Source: a virus
Strand: one strand, 5' to 3'
IMG/VR virus record: IMGVR_UViG_3300021963_000084
Location: 18,460 to 82,459 of that record
DNA length: 64,000 nt
Below are positions 10,171-19,616 of the stretch, in pieces. The first letter of the stretch is position 1. The number at the start of each line of letters is the position of its first letter. The notes under the pieces are model-generated. The model did not search any database. It worked only from the letters and a program-made list of their open reading frames with translations, and was not told where the DNA came from. The translations under genes were made by a program, and so were the position numbers.

Positions 10171-11736
10171 ATGCCAGCTCTTATTTCTGAACAGTTCAGA
10201 ATTCATAACGCAAAACAATTTGAAGAAGCATTTAGTGAAGCATCTCCCACTAATATGTACTTTTTTATTGGTCGTCCACAGGCTTGGGATATTGCTACGG
10301 TTTCTGGTATTACCAGTTATGTTGGTCAATCTTCTGGTAGTCAGCATAGCACTTCTTATCTTGCGACTCCAGATGAAAATAATCCACCAACTCCAATTGA
10401 TAATTTTAATTATGAGAAGGAAATTTTCGATGATATGATTTCATTGAAAAAAGTTGACTCTGCTAATGTCAGACTGGTAATTCCTCGTTATGACTGGACT
10501 TCTGGACAAACATATTCAATGTATCGTCCTAATTATAGTGCTGACTATAGAGCAAATAGTGCTGGTGAAAACGCAACTAATTTATATTCATCGAAGTTCT
10601 ATGTAGTTCATAATTACAAAGTTTATAAGTGCATCTATAATGGTTCAAGTCCATCTAATATTAATGGTGTAGCATCAACGGTAGCACCAACTGGAACTGG
10701 CACTGGGATTATCGGACCTCTTGCCGATGGTTATATGTGGAAATTTATGTATAGTATCGGTACAGATGACGTTCTGAAGTTCTATACCAGTACTTATATC
10801 CCAACACCAGCAGCGTGGGGAATTGGTTCCTCTGGAGACCCTACAAATGGCGTAGATGTAAAAGCAGCGGCGGTTGATGGTTCAATCAATGCTGTTGTAA
10901 TTAAGAATGGTGGTAGTGGTTATACTGATAACACTTATACCAATGTTCCCATTAGAGGAGATCATAATGTTAACGGTGGTATTCAGGCAACTTGTACTTT
11001 AGTGGTTTCTGGCGGAACTATTACATCTGTTACTATTACAAATGCTGGTTCTGGATATACTTTTGGTAAAATTAATGTTAATGTAACTGAAATTCCTGGT
11101 ATTGGAGCTGGTGGTTCTGGAGCTAATTTGGAAGTTATCATTTCTCCAAATGGTGGGCACGGATTTGATGTTTACAAAGAACTCGGCGCAAAACGAGTAA
11201 TGGTTAATGTTCGTCTTGAGTATAGTGAAGCAAATGAATTTCCAATTGATACTGAATTTAGGAGAATTGGTATTCTCAAAGATCCTCGTGAATCTTCAGG
11301 AATTGTAGCTGCTGGATCCACTTATAATGCTCTTACTTCAATCAAATTTCCTTCGGCAAGCACTTCATCTTTCTTAGTTGATGAAATTGTCACTCAAACG
11401 ACAACAAATGCAACTGGAAAGGTTGTTTCTTGGGATAGTTCTACTAAAATTTTGAAAGTTTATCAAAATGAATATGAGCACTCTGCAACTGGTGCTCAAG
11501 GTGGTTTCTTAAATAAATTTGATGGTGCTAACACAATTGTAGGAGCAACTTCAGGAACTTCATTAGCTCCAGACACTGCATATAATCTTTCTACACAAAA
11601 TCTTCAGTTCACCAATGGTTATGCAAGACCTGAGATTAAGAAATATACTGGAGATATCATCTATACAGAAAACAGAAGAACTGTATCTCGTGCAGTAGAT
11701 CAAATTGAAGATGTAAAACTGGTCGTAGAATTCTAA
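10171..11736 (+). CDS. 8: Baseplate wedge subunit gp8, with inserted beta-module
   Basis: This is gp8, a wedge protein that dimerises on gp7 in T4. The N-terminal 'FFIGRPQAW' and 'VIPRYDW' and the C-terminal 'GDIIYTENR' followed by 'AVDQIEDVKL' match the T4 gp8 pattern ('FGRSEPW', 'VIPRRDW', 'GEMIYMENR', 'AMDQTEEINI'). 'PLADGYMWKFMYSI' corresponds to the T4 'GDGYVWEYLFEI' segment. The protein has 521 residues against 334 in T4. The extra length includes residues ~225-320, which hold two GxGY units ('VIKNGGSGYTDN' and 'ITNAGSGYTFGK'), and ~390-450, which hold a second module type ('FLVDEIVTQTTTNATGKVVS'). The core is therefore orthologous to gp8, but two mobile-looking beta modules have been inserted into it. 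The gene has its own late promoter. Confidence 0.9.
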   Translation: MPALISEQFRIHNAKQFEEAFSEASPTNMYFFIGRPQAWDIATVSGITSYVGQSSGSQHSTSYLATPDENNPPTPIDNFNYEKEIFDDMISLKKVDSANVRLVIPRYDWTSGQTYSMYRPNYSADYRANSAGENATNLYSSKFYVVHNYKVYKCIYNGSSPSNINGVASTVAPTGTGTGIIGPLADGYMWKFMYSIGTDDVLKFYTSTYIPTPAAWGIGSSGDPTNGVDVKAAAVDGSINAVVIKNGGSGYTDNTYTNVPIRGDHNVNGGIQATCTLVVSGGTITSVTITNAGSGYTFGKINVNVTEIPGIGAGGSGANLEVIISPNGGHGFDVYKELGAKRVMVNVRLEYSEANEFPIDTEFRRIGILKDPRESSGIVAAGSTYNALTSIKFPSASTSSFLVDEIVTQTTTNATGKVVSWDSSTKILKVYQNEYEHSATGAQGGFLNKFDGANTIVGATSGTSLAPDTAYNLSTQNLQFTNGYARPEIKKYTGDIIYTENRRTVSRAVDQIEDVKLVVEF

Positions 11737-11750
11737 TATATACCTTAGTA

Positions 11751-11769
11751 TAACTAAACTTTTTAGTTA
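11751..11769 (+). other. Perfect hairpin just upstream of the DUF4815 giant's start
   Basis: TAACTAAA (11751-11758) and TTTAGTTA (11762-11769) form an 8-bp perfect stem with a CTT loop, ending 6 bp before the ATG at 11776. It is followed by A residues rather than T, so it does not look like a + strand intrinsic terminator. It occupies the place where a ribosome-binding site should be, and no Shine-Dalgarno sequence is evident. A role in translation control or mRNA processing is possible but unproven. Confidence 0.45.
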
Positions 11770-11775
11770 AAAAAT

Positions 11776-14700
11776 ATGCCCCAGAATACTAATCTAAATA
11801 GGTCGCCATATTTTGACGATTTTGACCCAATAAAGAATTTTTATAGAGTACTTTTTAGACCAGGGTATTCTATTCAATCACGAGAGCTTACTAGTCTTCA
11901 ATCGATTTTACAAAATCAAATTGAGCAATTAAGTAAATCGAGATTTAAACAGGGTTCTATCGTAGTTCCTGGGGAAATTATTTACGATGATCGATATGAT
12001 TATGTCAAATTAAGTTCATTTACAAATAACTTATTAATTACTGATTATATTGGCACAAGAGTCACTGGTAGTGTCTCTGGACTAGTTGCTACCATTGTAA
12101 ACGCAACAGCAGCAACTGCTACAGATTCAGCTACATTTTTTGTAAAATATGAAAATAGTGGTTCTTCTACCACTGCAACCAGATTTACTGAGGGAGAAAC
12201 TCTTACTGCTAATTCTGCTGGCAATCCAACTGCCATCGTAGGAATCACTGGCACTGCAAGACCTACTAGCACTCCTGCAGTTGGTTCTGGATCTGCAGTA
12301 ACTGTTAATGAAGGCGTATATTTTATTAACGGTACTTTAGTAAGAACTGATAGGCAAACTGTAATTCTCGATAAGTATGGTAACACTCCTTCATATAAGG
12401 TTGGATTTGTTGTATCCGAAACACTTGTAACACCAGAAGAAGACTTTTCACTTTTGGATAATGCACAAGGATATTCAAACTTTACTGCTCCAGGAGCACA
12501 CAGACTTAAAATTACTGTAACTCTTGCTAAGAGAGCATTAGATTTCCCAGAACAAAGAGATTTTGTTCAACTTCTTCTAATTCAAGGTGGTGTTGTTAGA
12601 CAAACTGTTGAGACAGGGGACAATTCATCTTTATTTGAAGATGTTTTAGCAAGAAGAACTTATGACGAATCTGGAGACTATGTTGTAAGAGACTTCAATT
12701 TGGGTCTCAGAGAACATTTGAATTCTGGTTCAAATAATGGTGTATATCTTGCATCTGCAGGTGGTGATGCTGGTAAGTTCATCGCTGAATTGAGTCCTGG
12801 TAAAGCATACGTTAGAGGATATGAAATTGAAACTACTTCCACTAGATATGTGGAAATCAATAAAGCTAGGGATACAGCTACAAATTCAGACGTTGCTTTA
12901 TCTATTTTAGAAGGTCCTAATTTTACAGTCAGAAATCTTTATGGATTTCCTGATATTGAAAATATTTCGGGAGGTGGTGGACTAGTAATTACTAGCACAA
13001 AGTCTTTTTCTGAAGTTAAACTATTTCAAAATTATTCTGATGGTATGTTTGGTGATACTTCTTATGGAAGTGATACTACTTCACCAGAGTCAGAAGTTTG
13101 CTGGATAATTACTGTAACTGGTGCTGGACTATCTGCGATCACAGCAGCTGCTGCTGGCGGAACTTGGGTAATTTCATCTGCCCCAGGTGGTTCGATTAAT
13201 GGAATTATCAAGAATTATTCTGTAAATGCTGCAGGAACTTTTGCTACGTTATTCGTAACTAAAACAGGAACTGGAATTTTCAGAGCTGGAAATTCTATTG
13301 CTATCTCTACAACAGGTGGCAATGTTACTGCAACTCTATCAACTTATGAAAAGATAAGCAGTGGTTTGGTAGGTATTTCAAAAACCAAGTATATCAAATT
13401 ACTCAGTCCTGGAAGTACAACTTCCAATGTACTCGATAAATTAAGCACTACATTTAAATTAGGATTATTTAAAACTAATTACACTACTAAAATTGTTTGC
13501 AAAAATAGTGTAAATTTCTTTACTGGTGGCACTACGTTAGCAGTAGGTCGTTATGTTTATGGACAATCTAGTGGCGCTTCTGGTATTTTAGAAACTTATT
13601 CCGATGAAGGACGTGAAATATTTTTATCTAATGTTTCTGGTACTTTCAGACCTGGAGAAACAATCATCACTGAACCAATTGGTACTTCAACACCAGTTAA
13701 TTTTATTGAACCAGAAGGAACTATTGAATATTTTAAACAAGTTAATGGGGGAACTGGATATACTACTGCGAGTGGAATTACAGTTACTATCAATGGCGTA
13801 GATAAAACTTCTATAATTGGAACATCTAATATTAATGTTTCTGGGGGAAAAGTAAATTCTATTGATTTAACTCCTAGTGTAAGAGAAGCATTAGGTTCTT
13901 CTTATACCACTCCACCTACAGTTGTAATTTCTGGAGGTGGTGGAACAGCAGCAGAATTTATTGCAATCACAAATTCTAATACAGTTGTAAACTTTGATTC
14001 TTCTTATGTAAGAAGTTTCTATGGATTTACTAGCAATAATTATTTTTCAGGAGATATCTCTTCAGTTCAAAATGATTATGTAGTATCAAATGGAGCATTA
14101 TTTAGTGCTTCAGATGGAGATCATTTTATTAGAGCTGATAACTTAGGAGCAAGACCAGATTTAGATTTAATTAATGGTGATATTATTAGAGTAGTAAATA
14201 ATACTGGTGCTTCTACGAAATATATTGTAAGACAGGCTGTAAGAGATAGTGGTTCAAATACTGCTAGAATTTATGTTTATGGTAAGGTTCTTTCTACATT
14301 TGGTGCAAAGACTGTCACCAGAATTAGAACAAAACTTAATGGTCTAACTTCTGATACAAATATTATACCATTCGCAAATAAAAATGTTAGTACTGCTGTT
14401 TTAAATCCAGGTTCAAATACTGAAATTAATTACACTATTCAAAAAGAGTTTGTTGATATTTTAGATGGTTCTGGAAGTAAAACATTTACTTTATCAACAG
14501 GTGAGTCATTCATTAATGACACATATGTTTTTACTCTTCTCACATCCCATCCAACAATTGCTGTTATCTCTGCTGGATCATTAATTGACATTTCAAGTAA
14601 TGTTACAAATTCTGGTTCATCATTGACGGTTAATTTAGGTTCTACTTATTCAGGACTTCAATTTAAATTAGTTGCCACAGTAAGAAAATCTGACACCACT

Positions 14701-17700
14701 CCTAAAACAAAAACGCTTTTTGTTGATGCTACGCAAAATATTGATTCAGATTTTACTAACGAAATTATTCCATTGATCTACGCTGATGGATATAAACTCA
14801 AGGGAGTTTATATGTCAACTTCTGGAGCATCAGCAACAGTTAATGATGTCAATATTACTGATAATTTTATTTTTGATGGCGGACAAAGAGAAACTTATTA
14901 TGACCTCGCACGATTAATTAGAAAACCAGGAGCACCTGTTCCCACTAACAAATTATTAGTAGTGTTTGATTATTTTAGACACGTAGGTGCTGGTGATTAT
15001 TTTGTTGTTGATTCATATACTAACATTGATTACGGCGATATTCCTACCTTCAATTCTAGTGTTCATGGTCTGGTTTCTCTATCAGATGTTGTTGATTTTA
15101 GACCACGAGTTGCTGATTATAATGAAACCAATGGATCTTGGATCGCTGGATTTGCTGACAAGAGTTTCATAGAGTCTGCAAATTTTGATGGAGGTGGAGC
15201 ATCTGCTTCATATGTTGCATTATTTGGTCAACCCTTTGATACAGGTTATCGTTATTATCTCAATAGAATTGATTCAATTTATCTTAATAAATCTGGACGT
15301 TTTGTTGTTGCATCAGGAACACCATCACTGAATCCCCAAGTTCCTTCTCAAATTGATGATGCTATCCTCTTATATACTTTAAATATTCCTGCATATACTG
15401 CTAATGTTTCTGATATCAAAATTAGAAGTTTTGATAACAGGCGTTACACTATGCGTGATATTGGAAAGTTAGTTAAGAGAATTGAAAAACTCGAATACTA
15501 CACTACTCTCAGTTTACTTGAGCAGGACACATTTAATTCTCAAGTTCGTGATGAAAACGGAAATGAAAGATTTAAGAATGGTATTATTGTAGATAATTTT
15601 GAAGGACATAATGTAGGTAATACATTATCTACTGACTATGCTTGTTCTGTAGATACTCAAACAGGTATTTTGAGACCAAGTTTCTATGCATCACAAACTG
15701 AATTAATTGAAAATAACTTAACAGATGCTCAGAGAACTGCAAATGGATATAAGAGAACTGGTGATTTAATTACTCTTCCCTATACTGAACAATCAACTGT
15801 TCTAAATCAATTTGCCACTAGAAATTTAACTATTAATCCAGGAAGAGCATCTAGATATGCTGGGGTAATGACTCTTGAACCAAATATTGATGAATGGAGA
15901 GACACCATAACTCCACCTGAGTTAGTTGTAAATGAAAATTCTATTTTTGATACTATTAGGAATAATTCTACTGATCTTTGGGGAAGTATTTGGAATGACT
16001 GGCAATTTGCCTGGACAGGAACTCAGTCTTATAATCTTGCTAACTCGACAACTAGTATTTCAAACGGTATTGCTCAATTTGGAGATAACACAAATAATCT
16101 TGTCAGAGGTTCTACTAGAACAAGGTCGAGAAATGGTACTCAGAATAGATTAACTCCATATGGTTCAGCAGTGAACGCTGTTGGTGAAAGAGTAGTTGCT
16201 AATGTTTATAATCCTTATATTAGAAGTAGAGTTGTTTCTTTTGTAGCAAGAGGTCTTGAACCAAATACAAGACTGTACGCTTTCTTTGATGGTATTGATG
16301 TAAATGCTTGGGTAAGTCCAGACAATGTTAATGGACTATTAACTCCTTTTACTGGAGTAGCAGGTTATGCTGAACTCGGTTTTGGTCAAGCAATTACTAC
16401 TGATGCAAATGGAAATATTAGTGGTCAATTTTTAATTCCTAACGGATATGCACCTGTTTCTGGCAGAAGAGTTCTTGATTTAACTTCATCTCCATCTACT
16501 TTCTATCAAACATCTGGAGAACAGAGAAGATTTACTGCAGGAACTAAAGTTCTCAGACTTACTTCAAGTTCAACCAATACTTCAGATCAGACAAGTGTAA
16601 CTACTTTTGTTGAATCTGAATATGTAGTAAGTGGATCTCCAGAAACTAGTCTTGGAAGTATTCAATCAACTCGTGTTCCCTCTATCAGCAGAAGATCTAT
16701 TTCAAACTCTGATACTGTTCAGTTTGTAGGAACAAATAGAGTTAACGTAAATCAATCTGGGTTATTAGATCCAATTGCACAAACATTTGAGGTTAGTGGT
16801 TTTGATGAGGGATTATTCTTAACCAGTTTAGATTTATATTTCCAAAATAAAACTACATCTTCTGGAACTGATACCGATAGACCTGTCACTGTTTATTTGA
16901 CTGAAACTACTGCAGGTGTACCTACTAGAAGAACTTTACCATTCAGTGAAGTTACACTAAACCCTGATACTATTCTTAGGATTAGAACCACAAATACTGT
17001 ATCTCCTGGAGTATCTTTTACTGCTGGTGTTACAGTTACAGGAGTTTCTTCTGGAGCTACAGGAGAGATTAAAACTACTCAAGTTGTTAGTGATCCAAAT
17101 ACTAGATATAATTTAAGATTGAGAAATCATAATGGTATTTCTTTTATTCCAGGTGAACAACTAATACTGAACGTTTCTCCTGCAATCACAACAACACAAT
17201 TCTTTATTGATCTTGATAGTGGTCAAGTAGAAAGTATTAAAGTGACAGATTTCGGAAGTGGATATTCATCAGTAGCAGGTGGAGTAACTATTAACATCAC
17301 AGGTGATAATGGTGGTGCATTTGGAATTCCTGCAGCAGCGGTTGCTGATGTATATGAGGGAAGGATTTATAATATTAGAGTTACTAATCCTGGAAATGGA
17401 TATTATGCTGCTCCAGCAGTATCAATCACTGGAACTGGTGGTACTGGTGCAACTGCACAAGCAATTTTTAGAATCACTAATCCAGCAGTTAAAATGGGGA
17501 TTTCTGTTTCTACAGATGCAACTGTTAAAACAAGATTTACATTCCCATCTCCTGTTTACTTAGCAAACAATACTACTTATGCTTTTGTAGTATCAAGTAC
17601 TTCACCTGATTATACAGTTTATACCTCAAGAGTTGGTGAAGCACTTTTAGCAAGTACAGTATTAGCTACAAATCAACCTGGAGTTGGTTCTCTTTATAAG

Positions 17701-19413
17701 GCACAAAATTCTTCTTCCTGGGTAGAAGATCCTATAGAAGATATCAAGTTTACTATAAACAGAGCTGTTTTCTCAAGAGGATCTACAGCAAACGTTGAAT
17801 TAGTAAATAAAGATCTTGAAACCGTCATTCTTCCTAATAATCCAATTAGCGTTGATAACACTGTAGGAACTTCTTCAGTATTTGGCGGAAATGAAAAAAT
17901 TCTAAGAATAAATCATCCAAATCATGGTATGCAATCTGGTGATGTGGTATTCTTAAGTGGTATTGCTGGTATCGGAAGTCCTGAAAATGTTTTCGGAATT
18001 CCTGTTTCTATTTTAAATGGATTCCATGATATTTTCAATGTTGGACTTGATGATTACTGTATTTTAATCAATAGTACTTTATGGAGTTCTATTCCAGTTA
18101 CATTAACTGGAAGTGGTTCTGGTGGGGGTTCTCTAGTAAGAGCAACGACAAATAAATTATATCAGATCATTCAATCTCAAGTGGGAACACTCGCATTTTC
18201 TTCATCATCTGTATCTCATTCTATTACCACTACAAATGGCAAAGCAGTTGATAGTTCAACTACTAATGAATATACATTAAGCAGTGCTGTTAATATTATA
18301 CCAGGAGAAAATTATTTCTTTGATACAAGTAGAGTAATTGCTTCTGCACTAAATGAAATTAATTATGATGGCGTAAATCGTCTTAATGGAAGAAAAACAT
18401 TAACATATACATTATCAATGCAAACTGGAAGAGACAATGTTTCTCCAGTAATTGATCTTAGAAGAGCAAATGTAATTACAGTCGGAAGTAGATTAGATAA
18501 TCCAACTGGAAATGAAGTAAGATATGGTGCAAAGAGTCAGGTATTGACAGTTCCTACTTCTTCTTCATATAGTTTAACTTCTACAACTCAACTTGTAAAA
18601 ACTACTATCATCAATTTTACTGCTGCAGCTGGTGGATCTTTTGCCGTCACAACTGGATCTCCAACAGTATTGAATCAAATCCAAGGAGGAACAGTGGTGA
18701 CTGGTGAAATTGTTTCTGTATCAGCAGGGCAACTTAAAGTAATTAATACCACAGGAACTTTTGTAAGTGGCACACAAATTAGTCAAACAATTGGTGCTGC
18801 TACAATTACTACTACTCCTACGAGTGTGGTGAATAAGAGTGGTATTGTAAATGGATGGGATTCTGGAAATGGAACTCTGCGTATTAAATTAACAAGTGAA
18901 ACACCATTTACTGCAAATGATATTATTAATGATTTTTCAGCAACCCCAACTGCAAGGTTAATTTCTGCTGCTTCTTCGACTAGAGGATTCTTGTTTATTC
19001 CTGATACTGAACCAATTGGTACTTCTACGAAATCAAAATATCTCACAAAAGAAGTAACTCTTGAAGCACCAGCAGAATCTCTTGATGTAAGAATTACTGC
19101 AAATCTCTTCTCTAATAGTGATATGAAGGTTATGTATAAGATTAAAGAAGATGGAAGCACTCAAGACTTCAATAGAATTTCTTGGAGTTACTTCAATGGC
19201 ACTGGACTATCAGACAATAATGCAACTGCAACCCCAGATACATTGAACACCCAATCACCAACTGCAGAAGATTTAAACTCTTATATTGAGTATAGATTCA
19301 CCGCAAATGATTTGGCACCTTTCAAGTCATTTGCAATTAAAATTGTATTTACCAGCAGTAATCCTGCTTACCCGCCAAGAGTAGAAGACCTTCGTGCAAT
19401 CGCTCATTCATAA
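11776..19413 (+). CDS. Giant 2545-residue DUF4815-like baseplate/tail protein
   Basis: The N-terminus ('PYFDDFDPIKNFYRVLFRPG' and 'SRELTSLQSILQNQIE') is the signature of the DUF4815-type structural proteins found next to gp8 in marine T4-like phages. A putative coiled coil lies at residues ~1225-1260 ('MRDIGKLVKRIEKLEYYTTL'), then 'ARGLEPNTRLYAFFDGIDVN' (~1490) and 'LLDPIAQTFEVSGFDEG' (~1663), all of which I recall as family landmarks. The rest is beta-rich: GxGY units ('VNGGTGYTTASG', 'VTDFGSGYSSVAG', 'VTNPGNGYYAAPAV') and 'GTFRPGETI'-type units. It is likely a virion protein bridging wedge and fibres, because of its position between gp8 and the fibre genes; no exact T4 counterpart can be named. 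Its stop overlaps the next start as TAATG, so the two are coupled. Confidence 0.75.
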   Translation: MPQNTNLNRSPYFDDFDPIKNFYRVLFRPGYSIQSRELTSLQSILQNQIEQLSKSRFKQGSIVVPGEIIYDDRYDYVKLSSFTNNLLITDYIGTRVTGSVSGLVATIVNATAATATDSATFFVKYENSGSSTTATRFTEGETLTANSAGNPTAIVGITGTARPTSTPAVGSGSAVTVNEGVYFINGTLVRTDRQTVILDKYGNTPSYKVGFVVSETLVTPEEDFSLLDNAQGYSNFTAPGAHRLKITVTLAKRALDFPEQRDFVQLLLIQGGVVRQTVETGDNSSLFEDVLARRTYDESGDYVVRDFNLGLREHLNSGSNNGVYLASAGGDAGKFIAELSPGKAYVRGYEIETTSTRYVEINKARDTATNSDVALSILEGPNFTVRNLYGFPDIENISGGGGLVITSTKSFSEVKLFQNYSDGMFGDTSYGSDTTSPESEVCWIITVTGAGLSAITAAAAGGTWVISSAPGGSINGIIKNYSVNAAGTFATLFVTKTGTGIFRAGNSIAISTTGGNVTATLSTYEKISSGLVGISKTKYIKLLSPGSTTSNVLDKLSTTFKLGLFKTNYTTKIVCKNSVNFFTGGTTLAVGRYVYGQSSGASGILETYSDEGREIFLSNVSGTFRPGETIITEPIGTSTPVNFIEPEGTIEYFKQVNGGTGYTTASGITVTINGVDKTSIIGTSNINVSGGKVNSIDLTPSVREALGSSYTTPPTVVISGGGGTAAEFIAITNSNTVVNFDSSYVRSFYGFTSNNYFSGDISSVQNDYVVSNGALFSASDGDHFIRADNLGARPDLDLINGDIIRVVNNTGASTKYIVRQAVRDSGSNTARIYVYGKVLSTFGAKTVTRIRTKLNGLTSDTNIIPFANKNVSTAVLNPGSNTEINYTIQKEFVDILDGSGSKTFTLSTGESFINDTYVFTLLTSHPTIAVISAGSLIDISSNVTNSGSSLTVNLGSTYSGLQFKLVATVRKSDTTPKTKTLFVDATQNIDSDFTNEIIPLIYADGYKLKGVYMSTSGASATVNDVNITDNFIFDGGQRETYYDLARLIRKPGAPVPTNKLLVVFDYFRHVGAGDYFVVDSYTNIDYGDIPTFNSSVHGLVSLSDVVDFRPRVADYNETNGSWIAGFADKSFIESANFDGGGASASYVALFGQPFDTGYRYYLNRIDSIYLNKSGRFVVASGTPSLNPQVPSQIDDAILLYTLNIPAYTANVSDIKIRSFDNRRYTMRDIGKLVKRIEKLEYYTTLSLLEQDTFNSQVRDENGNERFKNGIIVDNFEGHNVGNTLSTDYACSVDTQTGILRPSFYASQTELIENNLTDAQRTANGYKRTGDLITLPYTEQSTVLNQFATRNLTINPGRASRYAGVMTLEPNIDEWRDTITPPELVVNENSIFDTIRNNSTDLWGSIWNDWQFAWTGTQSYNLANSTTSISNGIAQFGDNTNNLVRGSTRTRSRNGTQNRLTPYGSAVNAVGERVVANVYNPYIRSRVVSFVARGLEPNTRLYAFFDGIDVNAWVSPDNVNGLLTPFTGVAGYAELGFGQAITTDANGNISGQFLIPNGYAPVSGRRVLDLTSSPSTFYQTSGEQRRFTAGTKVLRLTSSSTNTSDQTSVTTFVESEYVVSGSPETSLGSIQSTRVPSISRRSISNSDTVQFVGTNRVNVNQSGLLDPIAQTFEVSGFDEGLFLTSLDLYFQNKTTSSGTDTDRPVTVYLTETTAGVPTRRTLPFSEVTLNPDTILRIRTTNTVSPGVSFTAGVTVTGVSSGATGEIKTTQVVSDPNTRYNLRLRNHNGISFIPGEQLILNVSPAITTTQFFIDLDSGQVESIKVTDFGSGYSSVAGGVTINITGDNGGAFGIPAAAVADVYEGRIYNIRVTNPGNGYYAAPAVSITGTGGTGATAQAIFRITNPAVKMGISVSTDATVKTRFTFPSPVYLANNTTYAFVVSSTSPDYTVYTSRVGEALLASTVLATNQPGVGSLYKAQNSSSWVEDPIEDIKFTINRAVFSRGSTANVELVNKDLETVILPNNPISVDNTVGTSSVFGGNEKILRINHPNHGMQSGDVVFLSGIAGIGSPENVFGIPVSILNGFHDIFNVGLDDYCILINSTLWSSIPVTLTGSGSGGGSLVRATTNKLYQIIQSQVGTLAFSSSSVSHSITTTNGKAVDSSTTNEYTLSSAVNIIPGENYFFDTSRVIASALNEINYDGVNRLNGRKTLTYTLSMQTGRDNVSPVIDLRRANVITVGSRLDNPTGNEVRYGAKSQVLTVPTSSSYSLTSTTQLVKTTIINFTAAAGGSFAVTTGSPTVLNQIQGGTVVTGEIVSVSAGQLKVINTTGTFVSGTQISQTIGAATITTTPTSVVNKSGIVNGWDSGNGTLRIKLTSETPFTANDIINDFSATPTARLISAASSTRGFLFIPDTEPIGTSTKSKYLTKEVTLEAPAESLDVRITANLFSNSDMKVMYKIKEDGSTQDFNRISWSYFNGTGLSDNNATATPDTLNTQSPTAEDLNSYIEYRFTANDLAPFKSFAIKIVFTSSNPAYPPRVEDLRAIAHS

Positions 19414-19616
19414 TGGACAAGTATAAAGTAGAAGGTCACGCTGATCTTTATCGTGATATGAATTCAGGTGCCATCATTAATTCAAATTATGATGAGTACC
19501 TGAAATATAAAAAGGCAAAGGCAAACCGTGACAATATGGTTAATGAGATAAATACTTTGAAGCAAGAACTTGATGAAATCAAGCAATTATTAAAGCAACT
19601 TACCAATGGCAATTAG
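19413..19616 (+). CDS. Small coiled-coil protein (67 residues)
   Basis: The start overlaps the previous stop by one base (TAATG) and the end overlaps the tail-fibre start by 11 bp, so it is wedged between two virion genes and very probably translated. The C-terminal half ('NMVNEINTLKQELDEIKQLL') has clear heptad spacing and should form a coiled coil. The N-terminal half has 'YRDMNSGAIINSN', which I recall from small hypothetical proteins at this place in cyanophages. A role in fibre trimerisation or as a fibre assembly chaperone is only a guess from position and length. Confidence 0.7.
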   Translation: MDKYKVEGHADLYRDMNSGAIINSNYDEYLKYKKAKANRDNMVNEINTLKQELDEIKQLLKQLTNGN

